A stretch of DNA of 64,000 bases from Saturnia japonica (lineage: Eukaryota; Arthropoda; Insecta; Lepidoptera; Saturniidae): positions 12,543,413 to 12,607,412 of the forward strand of contig CM065320.1 in the NCBI GenBank assembly GCA_033032175.1, written 5' to 3'. The notes under the pieces were generated by a model, which saw nothing but the letters and a program-made list of their open reading frames with translations, made no database searches and was not told the DNA's origin. Below, in pieces: positions 53,097 to 64,000 of this stretch (positions are counted from its first letter, which is position 1; the number at the start of each line of letters is the position of its first letter). Both the position numbers and the translations under genes were made by a program.

Positions 53097-56000
53097 ATGG
53101 AAGAGTCTATACTATGTCCGTCGCCCAATTGGTTCCAAGTGTCTGGTATGGCCGTAAGTCAGGACGGTTGGCTCGTTTACGGTGCAGCAAGTAAATGTCT
53201 TTGTGTCTTGGAGCCTTTACCGCAAGAATATAAATCTGTAGTAGCTGGGGATCGAGCTTATAAGGCACACGTATTATCTCGAGCACATCCAGAGAAGTGA
53301 GTATTTTTTCGTTTGAAACTGCCCACATGTTTCTTGTGAAGATGTTAGTCGAAACTCTGAAACTGGCAAATTTATCTATATCCCTCATTTAATAAAGACT
53401 GCTTTAAAACTTGTCTTTATTTCTTTACTACTTTAGTATTATATCAAAAGTATTTGTTTTCTAATAAATAGCCAAATAAGACGGATTTTGTAATTGTTCG
53501 GAGTCATATTTTTACACAGTAACAATTAAACAAGACTTCTTACACACAGCCCTAATGCCGCTTGCACATAATGCGAAGTAGCTTGCATAAGTACTAAGCA
53601 TTGTATTTCACTAAGTGTCCGGACATAAATGATTACTAAAGACCTTACTGGCACTGACTTTGCTTAGTGCTAGTTCACTAGTAAACAGACAAGCATGGCC
53701 AAGAGTTTGGGTTCATGTAAATTATTTAAATGTGCAGCTTATGATCCAAATCACGGGTCATCTAAATGTAATAGGAATTGATGAAATAAGTTCTGAAACT
53801 AGAAAAACCAAAACCGCTGTTAGTGAAGTTGTGGGGTGCACATAGAAAATTACTATATAAAATGTAGGGCAAAGTATATGAAAAAAAACAATTACAAAAA
53901 ACATATGAATTGAATGAACTGGCGTAAGGACTGATTGTAACATGTTCTAATGAAACAGTCAGTAGTAGCGAGGGGAGTGAAGGGGGCGTAAGGAGGCAAA
54001 CTGGCATAAGGACCAAAGCGAGTACTACTAAGCAACTTCCACTCGCACTTTCACTAAGCAAAAAATGTTTACACTATGAAATTTCATGTGCAGTAGAAGT
54101 ACTTGCGCAAGCTACTGTGCATCATGTGCAAGAGGCAAAATAATAAAATTGGTAAAAAAATCATGGTTCAACCTGTGATTACATACTATTGAATTAAAAC
54201 TTAATATTTGTTTTGTGCTTAGATCACTGTAGTTTTAGAGAAATTAATTTTTAAGAACACAAGTACACAAGAATATTCTGAACTTTTGTTTTGACTTTTT
54301 ATGTTATTTGCGTAAATTATGTGATTTTATTATTATTTTAATTATAAACTATTATTCATAATTATAGTGTTCAAAAATGTTATTAAAAATATCAATTTTT
54401 TTAAGTCTTGTTTGTTTTTCAATTATCATCATTTTGTTTACAAACATAATATTTTTTGTGCTGTTGTAGTGGTATTGGTTTTTTAGTTACTTTGGTTTAT
54501 ATTATAGCCAATTTAATTTGCACACTGGATTTGTTAGGTTAGGTTGCAACCTTGAAAATAATGGACAAATCAAGCAAGCGGGCTGCAACAGCGGCTAGTG
54601 AGTGCCAGAACCAAGATAACCATTGAAAATTCACATTTATCAATAACTAACTGCTTCCATGCTTTTTTCACAGATGATTATCCCTACTATCCCCCAATCC
54701 TCACCACCCCCAACTTCTTACTTCATCAAAGTCTGTGGTATTTACTCTTAAAGTCCAACCAAAATATTTTTTGCTGTTAACAACATTTCAGTGATAATCA
54801 ATCACACATACTGTTTTTCAGCAAAAACACAATTCTTAATTACACTTTAACAAGGTTTAAATAATTACAATTTATTTTCAGAACTGTCAGCATAGACATA
54901 TCTCCAGGATGGCTGGAGAAAAAATTATTCTTGACTGGAAGTGCAGATGGATCTGTTAAACAATGGGCCTTAGAGATGGAAAATAATAAATTAGAAATAA
55001 AATCAAGTCACTGTCATGATAAACACTCAAATGAAAAAGAGGTAAATGAACTGATAATTGTGTTCGTTTAGGTTTAATATAAAATAGGGATGTCCATGTT
55101 ATCACTCACTCAGGATAAGTGGGACATATTATTGGCAGCTATTTTATCCAGTATGTGCTGATTGTTGATGTCTCAACACAATATGTCATATTCATATTGG
55201 AGGATACCCACCTTCTAGTGTTTTCCTGGATTATTTTGAAACCTCATTGATTTCAACATTACTATTTGTGTGGCTTAGGATGTGTGGAAAAGGCTCAAAA
55301 TCTTTTGTATTCCAGTTTTCATCTTTTAAAGAAAGCACAATGTTAATAATACATTTTTCTGTTGCTGATAATTTCACTTATTTTTGAAACAAACAATATC
55401 ATTTATTAAACATTACATAATAGGTCCCTGAAAAGTTTCTTTGCATTTTTATATGAAAACTCCAGACATTTTTTTCAAAGTTTATTTACATTTATTTGCA
55501 GTATATATGTGCCATTTTGTTTGTTGACTTTCTACCATTTTGTAAGTAGGGACATGATCCCCTTGTTGTAGAAACTTTGGGACTTCTGATCAAAAAAACG
55601 CGACAAATAGTTTTGGCAGTCCTCACTTGATGTTAAGCTTATAGAACCTAAATAATTCGGAAGAGACTGAAACAGGTGAAAATCTGAAGATCAGGGCTGT
55701 ATGGTGGATGCACTAACACCTCCCAGCCAAACTCTCTTAATTTTTGCTGAGTGGCTAAAGATGTGTGTGGTCTAGCGTTATCGTGATGAAAGACCACATC
55801 CTTCCTGTTGATCAATTCCGGCCGCTTTCTCTCAACTGCTTCCTTTAATCCCATCAGTTATTGGCAGTAGAGATCCGAATCGATGGATTTCCGGGCGGTA
55901 AAAGCTCATAATGAGCAATGCGCTTCTAGTCCCACTATACACACAGCATTACCTTATTTCGAGTTAACCCAGGTTTAGCCACTGTCTGTGAAGCCTGGCC

Positions 56001-59000
56001 GACCTTATACCACGACCTTTTTCGCACGTTCTTTTACGTGATCCACTTTTCATCACCAGTTATCAATCTCTTCAAAAACGGCTCGGTTTCATTATGTCTC
56101 AATAATTCATCGCAAATGAGTACACAGTTCATTAGGTTTCTTTCAGCGAGCTCGTGTGGCATCGCAATATCGAGCTTTTTGGTATAGCCAGTTTTCTTCA
56201 AATGTGTTAAAACTGTTTGTGGTCAATTTCCAATTCTTCAGCTACATCGTAACTACTGATATGCCGATCTTGCTCCACTTTTTAAAAAATGGCGTCCATT
56301 TTATTCGTAACAGGGCGACCAGAGCGAGGTGCATCTTTAACATCAAAATTTCTGGACTGAAAACGTTTGAACCAACTTTGTGCTACTCTTACTAACATTG
56401 CATTAGGTCCATAAACACCAGAATTTTTTTTTCGCTGCTTTAGTTGCATTTTTTGTAATAATATTTTAAAATGTATCGAAATTCTTCATTAAATTCACTC
56501 ATTTGTACAGAATGAAAAACAAATGAAAAATAGCAGGAAACAACAATTTTTCTTCTTTATTTCTTATTTTTAATGTAACCTTTTTGATGTTACCAAAACC
56601 AGCCAGATACAAATAGTACAGCCAAAGAAATTTTATAACAAGTTTATACCTACGTTATGCGAAAACACTTTTTCCCTGACCTAATATATTTATTTAATGA
56701 CATTATTTCATTCCCCCATCCCCATCTTGTTGCTTTTGAGCTTTCTAGCTTGTGACAGTAAAATACCAAATAACAAAAATTAAACCACTAAGAGTCTAAG
56801 AGTTTAAGGCACATTTCTTATAATACTTATTGATATAAACTAATCATACTCTATGTTAATCATTACCTAAGTAACAGAAAGTTATAGAGTGTAACAGGCC
56901 AGTAACAAACAAATTATTTTTGTTTCAAATGTTTAAATGTAATTATCAGGAAATAATAGGAGTTGGATACAGTACTGAAGTATTTGCTTTTTCTGTGGGC
57001 TGTTTTGGGAACATAGTTAAATGGAATCTTAGTTCAAATGTTGTAAAGACATATTCTCACACTTTGAAGAACTTCAAACCTGTATGTATGTCTTGTTCCC
57101 CACATTTACCCTTACATTTGGCCATTGGGACTAAGAGTGGAGTGATATTAGTTTTGGATTTAAATGGTGAGTAATTAATGTATTTAATAGTGTATATTAA
57201 AAAAGTTTATAACTACAATTATTAAATGGTGTCATATAATCGTATTATATTATAAAACATAGTCTATCGCCATGTCAGTCTGTCTTTCTGAATGTAATAA
57301 ACTCAAAAACTACTGCAACGGATTTTTATAGGGTTTTCATCAATGAAAGGAGTGATTAATAAGAAAGGCTTTGTGTAAATTGGAAATGATTGTTAAAGGT
57401 ATCAGAAAAAATCATGCCATCTGGGAGCTTTACTTGTGTGCACTGCATAAACTAATAAAGTTGTATATATATATTACTATTCTACCAATGCAAAGCTAGG
57501 GTTGCTAGTATTTTATAAAAGCAATTAAATTGCATGTCTTTTTGCAAAACTATACCATTACAACATTGCGAAAACTACAAATTTCAGCTTCAATAAAAAT
57601 TTACTAACAATACAATAATATTACAAATAAAATCGACTTAATAAAATTTACTACGCATCTCAGAATATAAATTTTCCTTAGGTTCAGCAAAGATCCTCTA
57701 CAAGGTGCGAGGACATGATGATGAAATTGTAAGTTTAAGCTGGTGTCCTCAGTATGAGGTAACTGTGAAAAAAAACTTAAAACAAACAAATAAATTATCA
57801 ACTGCAAGTCAGCGATTACAAAAAATTAGAAATGAACCAGACAATAATAAAATTGAAGATGTCAAAGTAAAATCTGATGTACCGATCACTGTAGATGTCT
57901 CTGGAGCAGAAAAAAATCTTCCAGAAGACAGCTTTGATGGAACTATCGTGATTGAAGAGGATATGTTTGATATATATAAAGATCATGAACCTGATGAGTT
58001 TGGACATAAGAAATATGAACCAGAGGAAATAGTTGTTAAAATCAATGAAGAAGATAAAGAAAATGATTTCTTAGCAGAATGCATGAAATTAAAAGAGGAT
58101 ATATTAAATAGAAAAGATGAACCAGAATCAACAATACAGTCATTAGTTGAAGCAATGGATAAAACACATGTGCATGCATGTGAAGAGACTGATACAAAAT
58201 TAAAACAAGAAGCAAATGGAACCAGTACATCAAAGGATAATTTAGTCAGCACTGATCACATACATAAACATCTTTTAGCAACCATTAGCAAATTTGGGTG
58301 AGCCTAGTAGCAATAATAAAATACTACTTTATTTTTAATAAATTATTTATATACTTAGTAAAGTAATTTTAAATAAAAATTTATACAAACTCTTGTAAAA
58401 TTATTTATAAACAAGATATTTAGTTTTGATCATTGGAAAGTCATATTTTTACCAGGTTTTATTTAACTTGCTTTGTTAGTATGTATGGGTCAAATCTTGC
58501 AACTGAGTTTTGAGCTGAAATTTTGCTAAGTGACATCATTCTAATTAAATATGGTGGATGAGTTATTTTTTATGCACCTCCATGATATGGATATCAAATG
58601 AAAGTGTTTATTGATAAGAATACGGTAACAATATTAATAAAAAACACTTTTTTAAATAAGCTTTCATTTAAATATCAAAAAAAAATTAAGCTTGAAGTGA
58701 AAATTAAAAAAGCAGAAAAAGGAATTTCAAATAAATAAATTTCCTGGGGTTTCAAGTTTTTTAATTATTTAAATATTGTATAAAAGCTTTTTTAAAAAAA
58801 AAAATATTTTTAATAATAGTTTTGATTTTTAGAGCTTTTCGTATTTGGTCAAAAGGAGGTAAACTGGTTGGCAATTGCACATTGCCAAATAGTTCAAAAA
58901 ATCAAAAGAGCAAGGGTCCTATTTCGCATACTATATTATGGTACAAGCCAGATCTACTCATAATTTCTGATGGGAAATCCAGTCTTTATGAATGTAATAC

Positions 59001-62000
59001 ATTGAAAGTTGATTGGTAAGTAGTAATATATGTATGAAACTAATAATACTGTTACAATATTGTCAAGTAATGTAGTGAAAGAATTTATTTTTACATACAA
59101 TTATAGTACATATTATACACACACACTTTACTAGTCCTTAACTGACTTAATTGTACTAATCATGGGTCAAACTATTCACTGTAGTGGTTTTGTAGATAAT
59201 CAATAGTAATCGATTGTTTATAGTACAGAATATATGACAACCCGCCGTCGAGAACAATAGCGAAAAAAAAGCGTGTTCCGAAACTTGCGTACCTTAGAAA
59301 CTTGACGAGCTATTCTATTTGCGAAATCTTCCTTGAACATCTCGAATTATAGTATCGGAAATAAACAAACGGATTGTTCGATAGTCCTGATTACTATTGA
59401 TTGTTAATTTATGTTTTACCAACACTAATTCACTGATCAAACTCCACAGATCACCTCTATTTTCTTATTTACAATCCTCTCATAAATCACTCTGATCGTT
59501 ACTTCAATGTACAAACTAAAGTATTGTTCTGTTGACAGTCTATTTGCGATCCACGTTAGTACGTACTCATCAGGCTGAAGTAGTGTTTAATAAATATCCT
59601 TTATTAGCTTATTATCATGTTTGCTTTTGTAGTTTTATTGGTTCATCTTCTGCACTTCCCATTATTCTTGGTTCGTGAACTTTCTTTTCTTTAGATGAGC
59701 AAAATATCTATAATTAGAATGACATAGGTGGTCTCCCAAACCTTCTAGGTCAATAAAGTTGTAACATTTTAAGATAATAATTATGTCCTTTCATAATTTT
59801 TTACGCTATATTTTTTTGTTTAAGTATGAATAGATTGCAGAGTAAACTTCTGCATTCTCTTCACAAACGTGGTGCATACTGCATCGTCACGGACGCACCA
59901 CGTGTTCAGTCATCAAATATTGGAGACTGGTCAATTTGGACAGTGGCCCAAGATAGAAATATAATCAAATATTGCATGAAAAAGCGGGAAAAGGTTGCTA
60001 TACATGCAACCTGTGGAGGATATATCTACACGATCCAATCTTGCCCATATGATGCTGGAAAGTAAGTTTATAACAAGATTCAATAGTAATTAACATTGGA
60101 AAAATTTAATATTTTTGTTATTTCGTTATATACAGTTTATATTATATAAGCTGCAGTGCTACAACATCAGATACATTACCTGATCAATACACTACACTTT
60201 GTTATTTAATACCATAAAAAAACCTTACGTATTCGGTATTTGTGATACAATATTTTCGAGTTTTTGGCTGGCTTTCTTAGTTATATTTGGCCATTTCACT
60301 TGTGAGTCCATCTCCTTTGAAAGCTTGGTGTGATACTCTTGGAATTCTTCGTCACCCTAAGTCAGATTAAAAGGACTTAATAAAAAAAAAATTCTCTGCA
60401 GGCTTGCAGTGAGTGTGGGCGATGGCGCCGTTCGAGTTTGGGATACAACCACATTAGACGATGACGAATCAAGGCTATCTCCGGGTCAAGTGTCTACATA
60501 CTGGCAGAATGTATTGGGAAAGGTTTTGGCCGTTGCATGGCATCCAACTAAAGAGAACTTGTTAGCTTTCTCGACAGCTGAAGCTAGAGTGAGTCATTGA
60601 TATTCAATTTGTTTTGAATAAAATTATTAAACTTATTTAATAATTTACTTTTTATTTACTTATTTATTACTTATTTACTACTTACTTATTTAATGACTAA
60701 TTTAATTTCTCATAGGGTTTAGAGACCTAAAGTTAGTTATAAATTTTTGTTATTTGAAATAACTATTTTGACCAGACTATTTAATTTCTAATTTTTTGAA
60801 GAAATTTAATGTTTACTAATTGTTCCGTCATGATTAAAAATCGCAGCGACTCGTGTTGCGGCTGCCTCTGCAAACACGCCGCGCTAGACGACTTCACCGA
60901 CATGTTGCTTACGCTTGTGCGTGGGTGGAGATTTATAAAAACACACTTCAATAGTTGCGACGATACTCGAGTCATCGAATATCGGATATTTGTGTAGCGT
61001 CATGTGCGAGGGGCTTTATTTTCGTACAGTCACAAACACGCTGAATAAGTAGTCTACTGCTTTTGAAGTGTTATTTTTTCTTCATTTAAAGGTGGGCCTT
61101 ATTGACACAAGTGGTAACGTTGAAAAGCCGGCCCGTGTGTTAATGCCCGCTGTGAGCGGCGCCGTGTACGCACTGTGTTGGGGCGAAAATAACGATTTGT
61201 ACGCATGCAGTAGTGGGAGTTTGGTCGTCTACTATTCCCTCAAACGTAGTGAAGGTCTTTATGATTTCATAAGTTATATCTTTTTTATATTTCACTGGAA
61301 ACCACCCGAGACTTCGTAAGCGTTAATAGGGAATATATTTACGTAATTTAACGATATCTATATACAGGGCGGCCAAAAAGTCGTGGATCAAACGCAGCTA
61401 GGGGTTAGATGGGGTCATCAGCTGCAAAAAATTGTTCTAAGGGAGGTCATTAAGGTCAACCCCTGCAGATTTATAATTTATTTTGTGTTTTTATGAGAAA
61501 ATTGTCTTTTTTTAGTAATTTTTATTAAAATTGGAAAAAATCTACACCTGTATCTTTTTTATAATTTACACTAGATTGGTATTGATGAGTCCTTGTGTTA
61601 GACATGCTATTTATGGTAGTTTATTGGGTATGTTGAAGATAATATTAAGTTTTACGAATAAAATAATTCTAAAAGCATAACTTTTTATTTACTTCGGACC
61701 CCACTGTGAAAAAAAATACTTTACCGAAAAGTGACCCTGTATTACAAGTTTTGGCGCATTTAATAGGGATTCTAAAAAGGTATTACACATAGCTATGCGT
61801 GGCTTTCAACTATCAAATTAGAACTGTCATCGAGAAAATAAAGAAATTGAAATAGTAAATTGTAATTGAATTGTAGTAGTAGTGTAGAGAACACATTGTC
61901 CAGGAGATGGTTCCACAGTTTCACGGTGCTTATGTAATTTTTTTAGCTCCTGAGAAGATTTCAGGGATAGTCGAAGGCCAGTCCTGGGATCTGAGTGAGG

Positions 62001-62040
62001 TCCGGTGGCATCCGCGTGGACTATTGGTCGGAGGAATGAA
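53097..62040 (+). CDS. Gemin5: Gemin5 (rigor mortis homologue), 5' part
   Basis: Nine exons: 53097-53296, 54882-55041, 56950-57166, 57682-58297, 58833-59015, 59825-60061, 60402-60588, 61092-61254 and 61947 to about 62040. Phases agree through exon 8. It is a WD40 protein: SPNWFQVSGMAVSQDGWLVY at the start, ISPGWLEKKLFLTGSADGSV, VRGHDDEIVSLSWCPQ, AVSVGDGAVRVWDTTTLD and VLAVAWHPTKENLLAFSTAE match Gemin5 blades. Exon 4 adds a roughly 170-residue acidic insert between blades, longer than the vertebrate one. Gemin5 recognises the Sm site and cap of snRNAs for the SMN complex in the cytoplasm. The intron after exon 8 has a weak donor (GTCTTT). In exon 9 the reading VRWHPRGLLVGG is then out of frame by one base. 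The C-terminal half is not found in the window. Confidence 0.9.
53556..54137. mobile_element. Inverted-repeat element in Gemin5 intron 1
   Basis: 582 bp with 40-bp inverted arms: TGCCGCTTGCACATAATGCG.. (53556-53595) and its inverse ..GCATCATGTGCAAGAGGCA (54098-54137), with about five mismatches. No transposase frame and no obvious target duplication. Confidence 0.7.
54138..54881. other. Rest of Gemin5 intron 1
   Basis: AT-rich, no gene. Short frames (for example 54598-54780) resemble nothing. Confidence 0.5.
55420..56640 (-). pseudogene. DD34D mariner transposase relic in Gemin5 intron 2
   Basis: The minus strand, read from 56500, gives MSEFNEEFRYILKYYYKKC, SGRPVTNKMDAIFKKVEQDR and HISSYDVAEELEIDH (DNA-binding region). 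Decayed middle parts follow, then VVFHHDNARPHTSLATQQKL and WEVLVHPPYSPDL near 55690-55790, and DFHLFQSLPNYLG after a small deletion. The spacing from the DNARPH Asp to the DFHLF Asp fits the DD34D of classical mariners. Outer edges share AGTTTCTTTG/AATTTCTTTG words (about 55435 and 56625), probably the remains of the inverted ends. Many stops. Confidence 0.8.
57240..57515 (+). repeat. Helitron-like repeat H7 in Gemin5 intron 3
   Basis: AGTCTGTCTTTCTGAATGTA, AACTACTGCAACGGATTTTT, then ACCAATGCAAAGCTAGGGTT and GCTAGTATTTT at the end. This is a decayed version of the common lepidopteran repeat. Confidence 0.5.
58298..58832. other. Gemin5 intron 4
   Basis: AT-rich, no feature recognised. Confidence 0.5.
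59198..59402. repeat. MITE candidate in Gemin5 intron 5
   Basis: 205 bp bounded by the perfect 14-bp inverted repeat AATCAATAGTAATC (59198-59211) and GATTACTATTGATT (59389-59402), with a further imperfect match inward (CGATTGTTTA / CGAACAATCC). Non-coding. Confidence 0.6.
59403..59824. other. Rest of Gemin5 intron 5
   Basis: No gene or repeat recognised. Confidence 0.5.
60589..61091. other. Gemin5 intron 7
   Basis: Low-complexity TTTACTTATTTATTAC-type sequence at 60640-60695. A short GC-rich patch at 60840-60990 is open on both strands but resembles no Gemin5 exon or other protein. Confidence 0.45.
61365..61480. repeat. End of a dispersed transposon in Gemin5 intron 8
   Basis: CAGGGCGGCCAAAAAGTCGT near 61367 followed by GATCAAACGCAGCTAGGGG and AAGGTCAACCCCTGCAG. 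The CAGGGNGGCCAAAAAGTC start is a typical terminal repeat of Tc1/mariner-like elements in arthropods. The other end was not located. Confidence 0.4.
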
Positions 62041-63577
62041 GGCGGTTTGCAGTTTCCCCGAAAACCTTATTTAAAACTGTTTCTTGTTTTTAAGATGACT
62101 TTCCTTATCCTTGAGTTAGAGTTCTTTAATAACATTTTTAAAGGGTCAGGACTAAATGTTTTAAAACAAAAATACTTTTCTAAAATGCTAAATATTGTAT
62201 TATTTTCAAAAAAGAAAATCAAGTATTAATTTATGGACAAAGTCAAATGTGGTTTTTTTATTTGGAAATTACAATAAATTTTGATAAAAGGCGTGCTGGT
62301 GGGTTTTATTAAATACCTTTGTTGGATTCTTTTATCATTCTTGGCATCCAAATAAGTTATTTCTTTACAAATTTTCAGTCTGTATAGATAAATCCTTGCC
62401 TTTCCACAATGATAAAAGAAAATTCCGGAAAGTGAAAATTTTTATTTTTTTTTTAATAATATAAATTTAAAATTAAAATGGTTAACGGTTAAGGAATGTA
62501 ATGGAATTTATTGTATCCAAGTTTAAATAAAAAATTGGCAATAAAATGCTTCCAAAATCAAAAAATGTAATTTTTATTAAATTAAAGTATTTAAAAAAAG
62601 TATGTTTTATTTATACATGTTTGAGAAAAGACAATTTCCGGAAATCAATTCAAACCGTTCAACCTGAATTTTTTCATGGTTTCAATAATTCTTTATTCCA
62701 TTTAGGCTAAGAGGGTATTTATGAATGTAAAAACTACTAAATTTAAAAACATATTTTAGAAAAGGAAAAATCTTTTATTAGAATCAACATTTTTAATTTT
62801 CCTTTTAATGAAAGGTTAATTCTTTAACTAATAATTGTCTGGAAAATGGAATGACTTAGGGATTTTTATAGAAAATACAATTCCCAAAAATTTATTGGCC
62901 TTAAAATGGAATTCCATTTATGTATTCAAAATTAGTCAAAGAATTTTTGTATAGTTTTGAAGTTCTATTAATATATAGTTAAATTGGACAGAAATGAATT
63001 TATTAAGTTTACAAAAAATTGATTTATATTGTTTTTTTGATCTTTCTTTTGAGTAGTATATAGAAAAAACCAAAGGTTTTAATTTGCAAAGATTCCATTT
63101 TATGTTGGATCCCCACAAACATCAATTAAATAGTGAATCGCCGTATAAAATCTCATTAATTCTTAAAAGGAAAAAATTAAATTTATTAAAAGAAAAAATA
63201 AATCAACATTTTAAAAAAACAACAAAATTTTTAAATTCTTATTTTCTTATTTAATAATCAGTCCAAGTTCGTTATAATTTCTTAACAAATTTAACTTTAT
63301 GCTTTTTATTTTAAAGTTTCCTGAATAAAATTTAATTCTCATTCTTGGATAACCAAGTTTATGTTATACAAATTCGTTATGTGTTAGCATAAAGCTTTTT
63401 GAAAAAATTGATTGCCAAAAAAAAAAATCTTATTTACAAAAATATTTAAATAAAATTTTTTTTTTGGTAAATTGTTTGGGATTTTTGCTTTAAGTAAAAA
63501 TCGACCCCAAAATCATAAACTTTCAGCAGTCCGATGGTAATTTATAAAAATTAAGAAATAATTTTGTTTTTTTCTCG
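62041..63577. other. Gene-free, possibly low-accuracy sequence
   Basis: A/T-rich with many homopolymers. The remaining Gemin5 exons should lie in or beyond this stretch, but none can be read. Confidence 0.45.
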
Positions 63578-63886
63578 GTGAGAGGGTTTTTGCTTTTTGG
63601 GGAAGGCATTCAAGATCCAATGGGCTATATTTATTATACTTATTATTCAATTTCTATGGGTTTGGTAGCCAAAAAACTTACCTTTTTACACCATTTGAAA
63701 GAAAAAAACAATTTTCGTCCTCAAAACCAAAAACGTCTCCGTGATTTGATGACAGCTTACATGCCGCTACAAAGCGAAATTAATGGGATTCTATTTGGTA
63801 TACCAAATTGTTACAATCCAAGTAATAAAATTTCAAAATTTTTTAAACTAGTTGGCCAGGTTATGGTGGGGGACAGAAGAAGGTAG
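63578..63886 (+). other. Unidentified open frame, 102 codons
   Basis: The frame contains a Lys/Arg-rich middle (KEKNNFRPQNQKRLRDLMTA) and a hydrophobic beginning. I do not recognise it. It could be a corrupted Gemin5 exon, a transposon piece or chance. Its surroundings show many homopolymer runs, so frame information is unreliable. Confidence 0.25.
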
Positions 63887-64000
63887 TCCAATAAAAATAT
63901 TTTTTTTTTAATAACTCTTTTGAATGAAGTTAAGGAAAAAAAAAAATTGATCAAAATGTTCCTTTTTGTTTGGCAACCGGCAAACCTCAATTAAATTATG

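Noticed and set aside
58042..58252. Minus-strand hydrophobic frames over 57.8-58.25 kb
   Set aside because: Shadows of the acidic insert in Gemin5 exon 4.
1..64000. CRISPR array, operon, integron or bacterial/phage system
   Set aside because: No regularly spaced short repeats with unique spacers and no prokaryotic gene organisation; introns and transposons show a eukaryotic nuclear genome.

Overview
The window looks like a lepidopteran (moth or butterfly) nuclear genome. It is AT-rich and intron-containing, and it is saturated with transposon types I associate with Lepidoptera: non-autonomous Helitron-like repeats ending in a CAGCTAGT-type 3' end, the 'lepidopteran tail' repeat with GTTTGCCACC, a tRNA-derived SINE, jockey- and R1-type LINEs, a CsRn1/Kabuki-like Ty3/gypsy element and several mariner types. 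This assignment comes from recognition of repeats and proteins, not from a search.

Five host genes can be reconstructed exon by exon, all with canonical GT..AG introns unless stated. (1) Tim8, + strand, 5110-5462, 2 exons, 90 aa: a small TIM chaperone of the mitochondrial intermembrane space. (2) RTRAF (C14orf166/hCLE homologue), - strand, 8129-12145, 4 exons, 226 aa: a subunit of the tRNA-ligase complex and an RNA polymerase II/cap-associated factor. (3) DHDDS, + strand, 27779-43582, 5 exons, 282 aa: the catalytic subunit of the cis-prenyltransferase that makes dehydrodolichyl diphosphate. (4) FAM50 (XAP5 family), - strand, 43982-50456, 6 exons, 337 aa: a spliceosome-associated nuclear protein. 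(5) Gemin5 (rigor mortis homologue), + strand from 53097, 9 exons seen, incomplete: the WD40 snRNA-recognition subunit of the SMN complex. DHDDS and FAM50 converge with stop codons 400 bp apart. FAM50 and Gemin5 diverge across 2.6 kb.

Region by region: 1-4.9 kb holds the end of an errantivirus-like env with a probable LTR, an R1-like RT relic, a lepidopteran tail repeat and the first copies of a MITE family that recurs across the window. 5-12 kb holds Tim8 and RTRAF with a Merlin-type transposase relic in an intron. 12-27.7 kb is a gene-free block of hAT-like elements, MITEs, two LINE 3' halves, Helitron-like copies, a decayed gypsy element carrying a nested 314-bp insertion, and a SINE. 27.8-43.6 kb is DHDDS, whose 11.9-kb fourth intron carries a full jockey-clade LINE (34407-40258) with an intact 967-codon ORF2, a 64-base oligo(A) tail and a perfect 12-bp target-site duplication. 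44-50.5 kb is FAM50, with a DD41D mariner with clear ends, a candidate solo LTR and a palindromic MITE in its introns. 53-62 kb is Gemin5, with a DD34D mariner relic in its second intron.

Three stretches read as if base calling were poor (about 39.1-40.1 kb, 41.0-42.6 kb and 61.3-64 kb): homology persists but is broken by small indels next to homopolymers. I found no CRISPR array, operon, rRNA or credible tRNA gene, and no convincing undescribed system. The most interesting signals are recent or structurally odd transposon insertions.
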